A DNA stretch of 42,178 bases from Ignavibacteria bacterium (GTDB lineage Bacteria; Bacteroidota; Ignavibacteria; Kapaibacteriales; Kapaibacteriaceae): positions 1-42,178 of the forward strand of contig CANMBE010000019.1 of assembly GCA_947495975.1 (NCBI GenBank). The letters are read 5' to 3'. A program made the position numbers and the translations under genes. Positions within the stretch are counted from its first letter, which is position 1. Every line of letters begins with the position of its first letter. A model generated the notes under the pieces. That model had not been told where the DNA came from and did no database searches. It saw only the letters and a list, made by a program, of their open reading frames with translations. Positions 25,365 to 34,160 of the stretch are shown piece by piece.

Positions 25365-26735
25365 ATGCGAAGAACTAAAATTGCATTTCTTGGTTTCATT
25401 GCCATGTGGGCCCTCATGATGTTTGCTGCAGTTGTTGCTGACGCGCAGGACATGAATTGGGGTACCCAACCCGACACGAACAAGGTGCTAAAGATTCAAC
25501 TCTTTGGACAGCTATGGGCACGATATAATCAGAGCAATCCGGGCACAATGGCTTTTGGGGAATCGGCAGAATCAACGTTTGACATTGGTATTCGCAGGGC
25601 ACGTATACAGGCATTTGCGCAGATCACGGATCGTGCCTCACTATTTCTGCACTTCGGGTTCAATAACTACAACTCTACATTTGCCACCGGAAGTAATCGG
25701 CGTATCCAGGCGTTTTTTCATGATGTGTTTGCCGAGTATCGGCTAACACAAGGCAATGAGCTTAAGGTTGGCGCGGGTCTAGCATTCGTTAATGGGCTCA
25801 GCAGGTTTTCGCAACCCGCAGTAATTGCCATGCCCACAATGGACATACCAATCTTTGCTCAGGCTACAGTAGAGCAAATTGATGTGTTTGGTAGAAAGCT
25901 GAGCTTAACGGCTAGGGGGCAAATTGGCCCCATCGATTATCGATTTGCTCTTTCAGACCCCTTCCCTGTAACAACCAACGGTCAGACCCTGCCGCCCATT
26001 GGAACCTCCGCAAACTTTGCCCAGGTTGGTCACTCGCTGCAAAAGCAGGCATTCATTATTTATCAGTTCCGAGACCATGAGCCGCACCAGATTTCTAATA
26101 TGGCAGGCACCTATTACGGAACTCGCAACGTCTTCAACATCGCTGCCGGAGTAATGCATCAGCCCCGCGCAATGTGGCGAACATTGGGAGCAGATACCGT
26201 GTATGAGGACTTGCTGCTTATGGCCGTTGAGACAATGTACGACGCTCCCATAGACAGACTCGGCACCTCTGTTAGTGCGTATGTGGGGTTCTTCCACAAC
26301 AACTACGGAAGAAACTACTTGCGGTACAATGCAGCGATGAACCCCGGTACGTCCTTGGAGGCCAACTCCGATAGCACGAAGCTTAAGCCCCTTACCCAAT
26401 ACGGACCAGCATTTGGAAACACCTATCCTATGTTCGGCACCGGTAACGTTGTGTACTCGCACGTTGGGGTCTATTTCCCAAAGGTGATGGGTAATGTTGG
26501 TGTTATGCCGTACATGAGCACAACGCAAGCATGGTATGAGCGGCTAGATAATCAGGTTACAGATATTTACGCGCTTGGATGTTCGCTTTTGATGGATGGA
26601 ATTCGAAGTAGGGTTACGCTAGAGATTCAGAACAGGCCAACGTTTGGTATGAGCGTAGCGGAGACGCCATTTGGCGAACTCGTTAAAGGAGAAAGACGGA
26701 ACCAGATAGCGTTGCAATATCAAGTGGTGTGGTGA
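25365..26735 (+). CDS. Porin-like outer-membrane beta-barrel protein
   Basis: About 456 residues. Signal peptide with cleavage after VVADAQ; then KIQLFGQLWARYNQ, a run typical of phosphate-selective porin O/P-like or generic porin barrels, RRARIQAFAQITDRASLFLHFG, and many alternating amphipathic strands ending NQIALQYQVVW with a C-terminal aromatic residue. It probably forms a diffusion channel. It is divergent from the rhodanese-cytochrome operon (56 bp between starts), so co-regulation is possible but unproven. No specific substrate can be deduced. Confidence 0.75.
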   Translation: MRRTKIAFLGFIAMWALMMFAAVVADAQDMNWGTQPDTNKVLKIQLFGQLWARYNQSNPGTMAFGESAESTFDIGIRRARIQAFAQITDRASLFLHFGFNNYNSTFATGSNRRIQAFFHDVFAEYRLTQGNELKVGAGLAFVNGLSRFSQPAVIAMPTMDIPIFAQATVEQIDVFGRKLSLTARGQIGPIDYRFALSDPFPVTTNGQTLPPIGTSANFAQVGHSLQKQAFIIYQFRDHEPHQISNMAGTYYGTRNVFNIAAGVMHQPRAMWRTLGADTVYEDLLLMAVETMYDAPIDRLGTSVSAYVGFFHNNYGRNYLRYNAAMNPGTSLEANSDSTKLKPLTQYGPAFGNTYPMFGTGNVVYSHVGVYFPKVMGNVGVMPYMSTTQAWYERLDNQVTDIYALGCSLLMDGIRSRVTLEIQNRPTFGMSVAETPFGELVKGERRNQIALQYQVVW

Positions 26736-26852
26736 GGAATGAAGAAGAACAAGCTTTGCCTAATGTGCACGCGTTTACGGTGTTGTTAGTAAGCTCACCA
26801 CAATGGTGAACCCTGCGTAAAACACAGAGTTGTAGTTCTGTACATTTGCGTG

Positions 26853-28004
26853 ATGAAAAAGGAAACGGTCGAACGCTTCAGAAGCGGTAAAAAAGAATTC
26901 TTCCTAGGCCTAGCTCTCATGTTCATCGGCAGCATCGTGGTTGTTGCTAATGAAAAGCCCCCTGACACTCTACAAACGGGCTTTGATTGGGAGATCATAC
27001 CGATAGTTGCATATCTGCCAGAAACCGGATTCATGGGAGTGCTTACAGCATTCTTGACATATCGCACGGAATCAGAGGCAACGTTCAGAGCGTCATCCAT
27101 GGCCGTAGCTCTGCAGGCCACGCAGAATGCCCAATTCTTGGTTGGCGTGTATCCTGAGATCTATCTTGATAGCAATAGAATACGACTAGAAGGCTTTTTA
27201 GAGACATACCTCTATCCATACAAGTTCTTTGGAATTGGGAATAACAACCCATCATCGAACGCCGAGCTCTACACTCCATTTGGGACTCGGTTTACATTGC
27301 GCGCACTTTATGCAGTAAGCGGAGCAAGGGTGCAACAGGGTTTAAGCGTTGGGGCACGCCTAGATATCCGACACGATAACATGAGAAGCATAGAAGCTAG
27401 AGAAGATGGATCGATTGGTCTACTCGGTGCTGGTTTTGTTGCGGGTCACAACGGCGGTTGGTTCAACGGTGTAGGACCAATCTTATCATATGATACACGA
27501 GACAACAACTTTGATGCTCGTAAGGGGCTCTTTTGTGAAGCTACACTTATCTCCTATGGCAAGGTGCTCGGAAGTACATATTCTGCAACTCTCACTGCGG
27601 CTGACTTGCGCGGCTATGTTGAGATAACAGAGGACTTCTCATTTGCTGGACGCCTCATGGTGCAGAACATGGCTGGCACACCAACGTTTATTCTGTGGCC
27701 ATCCATTGGTGGCAACAACAATCTGCGCGGTGTGATTGACGCCCAACAGCGCGATCGCATTTCACTTCTTACAAGCGCAGAATTCCGCTTCCCAATCTAT
27801 TGGCGCTTCCGCGGAGCAGCATTTGTTGATGCGGGCGAGGTAGCCCCAAACCCTGCTTCCTTTACGATTCCTGGCGTGTGGGTAGGTTGGGGCGGCGGAC
27901 TTCGCTTCCTCTTTGATCAAGAGGAACGCATATCACTTCGCCTTGATGTTGGAGTGGCAAGGGGCGATATGCAATTCTATCTGAGCTTCAACGAGGCCTT
28001 CTGA
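26853..28004 (+). CDS. Omp85/BamA-type surface-antigen barrel without POTRA domains
   Basis: About 383 residues: an N-terminal hydrophobic segment (FFLGLALMFIGSIVVVAN) acts as a signal peptide, and the remainder is a 16-strand-type barrel of the bacterial surface antigen family. Supporting motifs are LSYDTRDNNFDARKGLF (the last-third strand pair), GGNNNLRGVID (equivalent to the L6 VRGF loop) and FRGAAFVDAGEV. There are no POTRA repeats, so it is not BamA itself; patatin-less or short Omp85 members of this size exist. The ATG at 26853 is preceded by TACATTTG, a possible Bacteroidota-type -7 element only a few bases away. Role unknown. Confidence 0.75.
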   Translation: MKKETVERFRSGKKEFFLGLALMFIGSIVVVANEKPPDTLQTGFDWEIIPIVAYLPETGFMGVLTAFLTYRTESEATFRASSMAVALQATQNAQFLVGVYPEIYLDSNRIRLEGFLETYLYPYKFFGIGNNNPSSNAELYTPFGTRFTLRALYAVSGARVQQGLSVGARLDIRHDNMRSIEAREDGSIGLLGAGFVAGHNGGWFNGVGPILSYDTRDNNFDARKGLFCEATLISYGKVLGSTYSATLTAADLRGYVEITEDFSFAGRLMVQNMAGTPTFILWPSIGGNNNLRGVIDAQQRDRISLLTSAEFRFPIYWRFRGAAFVDAGEVAPNPASFTIPGVWVGWGGGLRFLFDQEERISLRLDVGVARGDMQFYLSFNEAF

Positions 28005-28101
28005 AAACGAGGACGTGTTCTTTACCATTAATAAGGCGGGTGGATCACTTGCCACTAACTTCCTCATAGTCCTAAATGCTCCAAAGAATGCCCAGAACAT
28101 A

Positions 28102-28123
28102 TAGTTTTGTGTTCTAACACAAA
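28102..28123 (+). promoter_or_regulatory. Possible -7 element TAGTTTTG overlapping an 8-bp inverted repeat
   Basis: TAGTTTTG (28102-28109) matches the Bacteroidota -7 consensus TAnnTTTG about 47 bases before the DUF2911 start. It overlaps a perfect inverted repeat TTTGTGTT-CT-AACACAAA (28106-28123). No matching -33 element is visible, so the promoter call is weak; the palindrome could be an operator. The same TAGTTTTG octamer occurs at 34294 upstream of another outer-membrane gene. Confidence 0.3.
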
Positions 28124-28155
28124 CAAGAACATCATCATTATTTAGGATTCAGATT

Positions 28156-28992
28156 ATGAAGGCTGTTCTGTCATTCGTTCTCGCCGCGCTTATGAGCTTA
28201 ACTATCACGGCACAAGAACTCAAACTACCGGCGCTTAGCCCAACGAGCACAATTACGCAAGAGTTCTCAACAACCAAGATGGAGATTGTTTACAGTCGTC
28301 CATCGGCTCGTGGACGCTTGGTCTTTGGTGATCTCGTTCCTTTTGGTCAAGTATGGCGCACAGGAGCGAATGCAGCAACAAAGGTCACGTTCGGAGAAGA
28401 AGTCGAGATCGGTGGAACAACTGTCAAAGCCGGAACCTATTCATTCTATTCCGTGCCAGGAGCTAATGAGTGGGAAATCATTCTCAACAAGAATACTGGC
28501 AGCTGGGGAGCAATGGGCTTTGACACAAAAGACGACGTGGTAAGATTCAACGTAAAACCGTCGGTACTTCCGAATGCGATTGAAACATTTACAATCTCAG
28601 TCAGCAACATCAAGTTCTCATCCTGCACAATCGATCTTTCATGGGAACGCACGCACGTGAGTGTGCCTGTGATTGCAAACAATCAAGAGCGAATCAAGAC
28701 AAGCATCGATAAAGCAATCAATACACCAAGCATACCATATCAACAAGCAGCAACATATTACTTTGAGACAAATCAAAATCTAGAACTTGCTCTGGACTAT
28801 GCAACGAAGGCGGCAGAAAAGAATCCAAAAGCATATTGGCTTTACATGTTAAAAGCGCGCATTGCAAAAAACCTTGGCAAGAATGACATGGCACGCGAAG
28901 CTGCAAATAAGACAATTGAAGTTGCCAAGGGCACTCCAAATGAAGCAGAATACGCGAAGTACGCTCAGGATCTCATCAAAACATTGAACTAA
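28156..28992 (+). CDS. DUF2911-domain secreted protein
   Basis: About 278 residues. Signal peptide ending TITAQ, then the DUF2911 core (roughly residues 25-175) with KMEIVYSRPSARGRLVFGD, VPFGQVWRTGANAAT and the KAGTYSFYSVPG strand. Residues 180-278 form helical repeat-like sequence (YYFETNQNLELALDYATKA, AREAANKTIEVAKG) resembling TPRs, a common C-terminal extension in this family. The biochemical role of DUF2911 is not known. It is coupled to the following PIG-L gene by a 1-base stop/start overlap (TAATG). Confidence 0.9.
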   Translation: MKAVLSFVLAALMSLTITAQELKLPALSPTSTITQEFSTTKMEIVYSRPSARGRLVFGDLVPFGQVWRTGANAATKVTFGEEVEIGGTTVKAGTYSFYSVPGANEWEIILNKNTGSWGAMGFDTKDDVVRFNVKPSVLPNAIETFTISVSNIKFSSCTIDLSWERTHVSVPVIANNQERIKTSIDKAINTPSIPYQQAATYYFETNQNLELALDYATKAAEKNPKAYWLYMLKARIAKNLGKNDMAREAANKTIEVAKGTPNEAEYAKYAQDLIKTLN

Positions 28993-31430
28993 TGCGTAGT
29001 CTGATTCTTGCGATCTCGATCTGCATTATTGCAATCGTTTCCGTCACTGCTCAACCAATTCGGCCGCAGCCTTCGGCTCGTATCTTTGGCGAGCTAAAGC
29101 GTCTGGGGTCACTCACTCGTGTGCTCTATGTTGCAGCACATCCTGATGACGAGAACACACGATTGCTTTCGTGGCTTGCAACCGGACAACACATCCGTAC
29201 CGCATATTTGTCCGTCACACGAGGTGATGGTGGACAAAACATAATCGGTAGTGAGCAAGGGGCTTCACTTGGACTGATCCGTACGTACGAGTTAATGGCT
29301 GCAAGAAAACTTGATGGCGCAGAACAGTTCTTTGCACGTGCTGTGGACTTTGGATTTTCTAAGAATCCTCAAGAGACATTTACGCAATGGGACTCAATAA
29401 TTCTCATCGCGGATGTAGTACGCACTATCCGTCAGTTTCGTCCCGATGTTGTGATCTGCCGTTTTCCTAAAGACAGTATGGCAGGACACGGTCAACACTC
29501 AGCATCTGCCATTGTTGCCGAACACGCAATTGCATACTGCAACGGTACACTTGCAATTTCTTCTGCTGATGAAGCACGATTGACAGATCTCCTACAGGGA
29601 ACAACACCCTGGAAGCCTACCCGACTGCTCTTCAACGCATTTCGATTTGGAAATCGCAGTACCGTGCGAGAAGGCATGTTTAAGCTAGAGGTTGGCCAAT
29701 ATGATCCGTTGATCGGCATGGGATATGGTGAGCTCGCTGGCATTAGCCGAAGCATTCACCGGAGTCAAGGAGCAGGCACTCCAAGTACTCCCGGAGTGCA
29801 ACCCGAGTTCTTTGCAACGTTGTGGGGCACAGAACCCAAAACGAGTCTCTTTGATGGAATTGACACAACATGGACAAGAGTTGGCCGTGCTGATATCGGT
29901 ACAGCGGTATCAGTTGCTACAGATTCATTTGACATGCTTCACCCCGAACGGTCTATCAACGCATTGCTCCGCATTCGCTCCATGATCAGATCTGTTGACG
30001 ACGTATTCTGGCGCCAACAAAAGACACAAGAGATTGAATCAATCCTTACGTCATGTTTGGGGCTTAGTGCTGAGGTAACAACGCCTACCGCCATCGCCGT
30101 GGCTGGAGACTCACTGCGTACCACACTGCGTATGACAGCGCGCGCGGGCCGCACACTGAATCTCATCAGCGCGCGTTGGCCCGATGGTGCGGAGCGTGGC
30201 AGCATTGTACTTGCCCAAGATTCACTTGTTACGATTGACGTGCCCACACGTATCCCGAATAACATCCCAATAACGCAACCCTATTGGCTTGCGGCCGATG
30301 CAACGGGGACGATGTTTACGTTTGCGAATGATACGCCTCTTGACAAGAGAATTCTGCCAACGCAGGCACCTGTATACAACGTAGATGTGCTCATTGGAGT
30401 TAGTAGCGACACTCTTGCACTGCGTCTGCCCGTGAGTTTTAAGAAGCTCGATCCGCTCAGAGGTGATGTGATTGAGGGGCTGCGCATTGTGCCTCCTGTG
30501 AGTGTTGAGCCTACGCGACTCGTAGAGACAAATAATGGAAGCACACAGATCAGAATTCGTGCATACAAGCACATCACGAACGCTACTCTTGGTAGCCTAA
30601 GAGATATTTCGATTAGCGCAAATACAGATACGCTGATCTCCGTACCGATTTCGATGAAGGACGGAAGCCAATTGAAGATTGGATTACATGTCAACGGTGT
30701 TGTGTATGATCGTCAAGTAAAGAATATCACGTATGATCATCTGCCTACTGTGCAGTACACCGTGCCTTCGCAGTTACATGTTGTGGATAGCAAGAGCGTG
30801 CGAATCACTGCTAAACGTATTGCATACATCGCGGGTGCAGGAGAATATGCGCCTGAGTTTCTTCGTGGTTTTGGAGTGACTGTTGATGAGATTGATGACG
30901 CTACGATTCTCCGTACAGATGAGTTGCTAACATATGACGCCGTGTTAGTTGGCATACGTGCAATCAACACGCGCAAGTCCATGCTGTACCTCATGCCCGC
31001 GCTACTCTCCTATGTTGAACGTGGTGGAACGCTTGTTATGCAATACAATACATTGCAGGACATGTCTACAAAACAACTTGGACCGTACCCCTTGCCTCTT
31101 AGCAGCAAGCGAGTAACAGAAGAAGATGCTGTGGTAACAATTCTCAAACCCGATCATCCCTTGTTAACAACGCCAAACAAGATAACCGCCAAAGATTTTG
31201 AGGGATGGATACAAGAGCGTGGACTTTACTTCCCTGACGCGGCGGACATGCGTTATGAAGCATTGCTTTCTATGCATGATGCAAATGAGGCGCCGCTCAC
31301 TGGCGCATTGTTGTATGCACGGTATGGTAAGGGGCACTACATCTCATGTTCGCTGTCATTATTCCGCGAGTTACCTGCAGGCGTTCCCGGTGCAATGCGT
31401 TTGTTTGCAAACCTTGTATCGATGAAGTAG
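28992..31430 (+). CDS. Large secreted PIG-L (LmbE-like) deacetylase with C-terminal amidotransferase-like domain
   Basis: About 812 residues. Signal peptide (MRSLILAISICIIAIVSVTAQ); PIG-L domain from about residue 40 to 310 with the zinc motif AAHPDDEN (49-56), RGDGGQN, and HGQHSASA for the third ligand. A middle beta-rich region follows, then a C-terminal Rossmann-like region (RIAYIAGAGEYAPEFLRGFG, YDAVLVGIRAIN, GGTLVMQYNT) similar to the ThuA/glutamine-amidotransferase-like domain seen in large FCB PIG-L proteins. It probably deacetylates an N-acetylglucosamine-containing substrate in the periplasm or outside the cell. It is translationally coupled to DUF2911. Confidence 0.88.
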   Translation: MRSLILAISICIIAIVSVTAQPIRPQPSARIFGELKRLGSLTRVLYVAAHPDDENTRLLSWLATGQHIRTAYLSVTRGDGGQNIIGSEQGASLGLIRTYELMAARKLDGAEQFFARAVDFGFSKNPQETFTQWDSIILIADVVRTIRQFRPDVVICRFPKDSMAGHGQHSASAIVAEHAIAYCNGTLAISSADEARLTDLLQGTTPWKPTRLLFNAFRFGNRSTVREGMFKLEVGQYDPLIGMGYGELAGISRSIHRSQGAGTPSTPGVQPEFFATLWGTEPKTSLFDGIDTTWTRVGRADIGTAVSVATDSFDMLHPERSINALLRIRSMIRSVDDVFWRQQKTQEIESILTSCLGLSAEVTTPTAIAVAGDSLRTTLRMTARAGRTLNLISARWPDGAERGSIVLAQDSLVTIDVPTRIPNNIPITQPYWLAADATGTMFTFANDTPLDKRILPTQAPVYNVDVLIGVSSDTLALRLPVSFKKLDPLRGDVIEGLRIVPPVSVEPTRLVETNNGSTQIRIRAYKHITNATLGSLRDISISANTDTLISVPISMKDGSQLKIGLHVNGVVYDRQVKNITYDHLPTVQYTVPSQLHVVDSKSVRITAKRIAYIAGAGEYAPEFLRGFGVTVDEIDDATILRTDELLTYDAVLVGIRAINTRKSMLYLMPALLSYVERGGTLVMQYNTLQDMSTKQLGPYPLPLSSKRVTEEDAVVTILKPDHPLLTTPNKITAKDFEGWIQERGLYFPDAADMRYEALLSMHDANEAPLTGALLYARYGKGHYISCSLSLFRELPAGVPGAMRLFANLVSMK

Positions 31431-31431
31431 C

Positions 31432-31542
31432 ATGACCGAGCCGCGCAATCGAATACGATGGTGGCGTTGGTACGTAGGTGTGCTCTTATTTCTCGTGGTT
31501 CAGATACTCCTGTTTGCTTGGTTCACAAAGGTGTGGCGATGA
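31432..31542 (+). CDS. 36-residue single-pass membrane protein
   Basis: A short gene starting 1 base after the PIG-L stop. It encodes a basic, Trp-rich N-terminus (EPRNRIRWWRW), one hydrophobic helix (YVGVLLFLVVQILLFAWF) and a TKVWR tail. It overlaps the start of the symporter remnant by 4 bases (ATGA), the arrangement expected of a small subunit made together with a sodium:solute symporter. Since the symporter is now broken, this gene is probably an orphan. No family was recognised with certainty. Confidence 0.6.
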   Translation: MTEPRNRIRWWRWYVGVLLFLVVQILLFAWFTKVWR

Positions 31543-31827
31543 GCATCGTAGACTGGGTTGTATTTGGGATAACGCTTGCAAGTATCATTGGATATGGCAT
31601 GTGGCGAGGTGGCGGTCAGCATGAAGCGCGCCCAAGGCACCGCAGTTTTTGTTGCCGCCATCATTGCAGAGATCGTTGTTATCACGTGTTATGCAACAGA
31701 CGTTGTAAGTTTCTTATGGCTCAATGTTATTGGCGCTGCCGTTGTGGTGGGTGTGGCGTGGGTGTGGCGGTTCGGACGTGGCAACTCATCACGTCCTCGC
31801 GAAAACGATCATATCCAGACCAGCTAA
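31539..31827 (+). pseudogene. Sodium:solute symporter with large internal deletion
   Basis: The first ~26 codons (MSIVDWVVFGITLASIIGYG then MWRGGG) are the typical N-terminal helix of sodium:solute symporters. After about 31620 the homology continues in another frame with the typical C-terminus (KRAQGTAVFVAAIIAEIVV, then SFLWLNVIGAAVVVGVAWVW). A normal family member is about 500-600 residues, so some 1.3 kb of the middle is missing and the join is out of frame. The remnant tail overlaps the 3' end of the convergent DinB gene by 39 bp. The product would be non-functional. Confidence 0.8.
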
Positions 31828-32265
31828 ACGTCCCTCATACACAGATCGCAGAGCTGACATTATCTGACCTCGATGATACGTGGAGTGATTAACAACATGC
31901 GTCACTACGTCCTGGGCCAAATGCGTGAATGGGTCGCCCTTTGTTGTTGTATATGTGAATGTGCCAGTCAATGCCTCTGGATTCTCAGCAAAATGTTGCA
32001 CCCATTCATTTGACGTCGTAACAAGCATTCCTAGCAATTCCTGCAGTGTCTTGTTCTCCGTACTACCCATGAAGTTGGATGGTCTTTGCCCCCTCAAACG
32101 CTCCAACCAAATGCTTTCCGCGCCAACAATATGACGCAATGCATTATGAATCGATCCAAAAGGGGCGAGGGGCAGAGTACTGATTGCATCCGTTGGCACA
32201 GACTGTATGTTGTCTATCAACCGCTCATTGGCCCAAAGATTATATTGGAGATATCGCTGAAGCAT
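31789..32265 (-). CDS. DinB-family metal-binding protein
   Basis: A 158-residue four-helix protein of the DinB/YfiT superfamily. It starts LQRYLQYNLWANERLID, as family members do. The metal triad is His45 (NALRHIVGAE), His127 and His131 (HVVNHSTYHRGQ). Many members act as thiol-dependent transferases, some with bacillithiol or mycothiol, which would agree with the bshB1 gene in this window, but the substrate is unknown. It is a single gene on the minus strand, convergent with the symporter remnant. Confidence 0.9.
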   Translation of the reverse strand: MLQRYLQYNLWANERLIDNIQSVPTDAISTLPLAPFGSIHNALRHIVGAESIWLERLRGQRPSNFMGSTENKTLQELLGMLVTTSNEWVQHFAENPEALTGTFTYTTTKGDPFTHLAQDVVTHVVNHSTYHRGQIMSALRSVYEGRLAGLDMIVFART

Positions 32266-32347
32266 CTGTTCTCCGTACTACAAATCGAAACTGGTTCTGT
32301 GACTCGGTGTGGAAATTACGCGGCAAAGTGACTGCTGATATCTCTGC

Positions 32348-32482
32348 ATGCAGCCACTGGATCAGCAGAGCCGAGCATTTCTTGTGGAGATCAACGGCGA
32401 ACAAACCATTGCCGATGCCATTTTGGACCGCATCATTCACGACGCACATCGCCTTGAACTACGTGGTCAGTTTGGCGTATAA
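32348..32482 (+). pseudogene. istB: C-terminal remnant of an IS21-family IstB helper ATPase
   Basis: The frame encodes TIADAILDRIIHDAHRLEL followed by RG, a near-perfect match to the C-terminal signature of IstB proteins (ADAILDR, H-x-AHR, L-x-G-E-S). The usual GESMRK ending is replaced by GQFGV and a stop. Upstream, only about 20 residues of plausible continuation remain before an in-frame TGA at 32336. The P-loop and the rest of the gene, and istA, are absent. The recognisable part is about 32384-32470. Confidence 0.7.
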
Positions 32483-32490
32483 TCTCCAGA

Positions 32491-33048
32491 TCACTTCACA
32501 AACTCAACGAAATCAACCTCGAGGGAGAACGGTCCCTCTTTCTTCTCATTTGTGATGATGCCGAGTCTAACGATGCCTTTGAGTTGCGTAGGATCGAGCT
32601 TGCCGCCGGTAGGCTCACCTATCTGATACTCGCTGAAGTCTTTGAAGTAGATCGTGGTCTCTGTCCACGTGTTCGCCTTTGCGTTTCCGAACTCGCCCTT
32701 GAAGTTTGGCTGCGTCCAGTTGCGACTGTTTTCGAGCGTGAATGCAAACTGTTGGTTGGCGGCCTTGAAACGGATTCGCACACCTTTGTAGTCCGACAAG
32801 TCGAACCGACCGAATTTGGTCTTCACCGACGCGAACCCACCGTAGTTCTCCAGTGAGAGCGTACCTGAGAGCACCATCGATGTATCCGTGTACGCAAGAT
32901 TCGACGCCGTGATACCACCCATCACGTTATCCGATATCATGATCCAATCCTGAGTCCCGCCCGCGGCACGTCCGAAGTTGATCGTGGATTCGATATTCAA
33001 CGCATTGATCGAGGCTATTGCCATCAGGAGAACAATTGTAGTTTTCAT
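32491..33048 (-). CDS. CIA30-domain secreted protein
   Basis: About 185 residues: signal peptide MKTTIVLLMAIASINA followed by a single CIA30 (complex I intermediate-associated protein 30) jelly-roll domain. Visible motifs: DNVMGGIT (the family's DxVMGG), FSGTLSLENYGGFASV-like strand at about residues 60-75, GVRIRFKA, and WTETTIYFKDF. The domain resembles carbohydrate-binding folds; in bacteria it is widespread and of unknown role. The start at 33048 begins the signal peptide; a Met three codons earlier is also possible. Base composition here looks a little more GC-rich than in the genes to the left. Confidence 0.88.
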   Translation of the reverse strand: MKTTIVLLMAIASINALNIESTINFGRAAGGTQDWIMISDNVMGGITASNLAYTDTSMVLSGTLSLENYGGFASVKTKFGRFDLSDYKGVRIRFKAANQQFAFTLENSRNWTQPNFKGEFGNAKANTWTETTIYFKDFSEYQIGEPTGGKLDPTQLKGIVRLGIITNEKKEGPFSLEVDFVEFVK

Positions 33049-33089
33049 TTCGTGCAACGCTGGTATTGGCGAAGGATGTGTAGTAACCG

Positions 33090-34160
33090 TTACGGGAAGA
33101 TCACCAAGTAGATGAACGCCACGAGGTTGGTGAGGAGCACCGTGCCATAGACCACATTGCTGCGTCCGCTCACAAGAGAGAGCATCACGGTGAACACGGA
33201 TAGCGTCAACAGGATCAGGGGCACAACGTCCAATCCGAGAGATATCTTGATGTCATACATGTAGCACACTATAGACACAGCCGGTATCGTTAAACCGATC
33301 GTTGACAGTGCAGAACCGAGAGCAAGGTTGAGACTCGTTTGGAGCTTGTTGTTCGTGGCAGCCACGATTGCTGCTATGCCTTCCGGCAAGAGGATGATGG
33401 CGGCAATGATGATACCTACGAGTGCCTTTGGCAAATCGTATCCAACAACAACTGACTCGATGATTGGTGAGATAGACTTGGCAAGCATCACCACGATTGC
33501 AAGACTGATAATTAGGAATACCACACTTGTCATCAGGGCGCGCTTGGTAATAAGGTGACCGTGTGCGTGTTCGCCATCAGCTGCGGCAGTGAGGAAGTAC
33601 TCGCGATGACGCACAGTCTGCGCAAGGATATAGGAACCATACACAACGAGACACGCAAAGGCCGCAAACATCAACTGTTGTGTGGAGTAATACGGTCCCT
33701 CAACGCTCGATGTAAACGATGGTAACACCAGCGTGAAGACAAGAATCGAGACAAGTGAGACAAGTCCGATGATTACTGACTGCACAGAGAACTGTTGCTC
33801 TCTGTACTTGAGGCCACCGATAAACAGACACAATCCAACGATACCATTGAGAATCAGCATCGTTGCAGCATACACCGTGTCTCGTGCCAACGCAGCAGTT
33901 TTCTCGCCCCCTGATATCATCAGCGATACGATCACCGATACCTCGATAATGGTAACGGCCAATGCAAGGATGATCGTACCATATGGCTCGCCAACCTTGT
34001 GAGCGATGATCTCTGAGTGGTGCACAGCAGCAAGAACAGAGAGAATCAACAAAACGCCGGCGATTGCTTGGAAGAGACCGCTGTCGTGAATGTATCCTGA
34101 TACATAGAGCATGCATGCCAAAAGCGGCACGGATACGGTCCAATTTTTAAGAAGCTTCAT
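33090..34160 (-). CDS. chaA: ChaA-type cation/proton antiporter (CaCA family)
   Basis: About 356 residues with roughly eleven membrane helices. The first alpha-repeat has the ChaA signature HHSEIIAHKVGEPYGTIILA followed by LAVTIIEVSVI. The second repeat has LPEGIAAIVAATNNKLQTSL followed by NLALGSALSTIGLTIP. A His/acid-rich cytoplasmic loop (ADGEHAHGH) separates the halves. The family exchanges Ca2+ (or Na+/K+) for protons across the inner membrane. It is a single gene on the minus strand with a 293-bp upstream region shared with the divergent barrel gene. Confidence 0.92.
   Translation of the reverse strand: MKLLKNWTVSVPLLACMLYVSGYIHDSGLFQAIAGVLLILSVLAAVHHSEIIAHKVGEPYGTIILALAVTIIEVSVIVSLMISGGEKTAALARDTVYAATMLILNGIVGLCLFIGGLKYREQQFSVQSVIIGLVSLVSILVFTLVLPSFTSSVEGPYYSTQQLMFAAFACLVVYGSYILAQTVRHREYFLTAAADGEHAHGHLITKRALMTSVVFLIISLAIVVMLAKSISPIIESVVVGYDLPKALVGIIIAAIILLPEGIAAIVAATNNKLQTSLNLALGSALSTIGLTIPAVSIVCYMYDIKISLGLDVVPLILLTLSVFTVMLSLVSGRSNVVYGTVLLTNLVAFIYLVIFP

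Noticed and set aside
25953-26528. Open frame of 191 codons on the minus strand opposite the porin-like gene
   Set aside because: It is antisense to a well-supported barrel gene, has no signal or recognisable motif, and its Cys/His/Val-rich composition is that of a shadow frame.
26793-26808. Short inverted repeat TCACCA/TGGTGA after the porin gene
   Set aside because: Only 6 bp with a short loop and no T-run, so it is not a convincing terminator.
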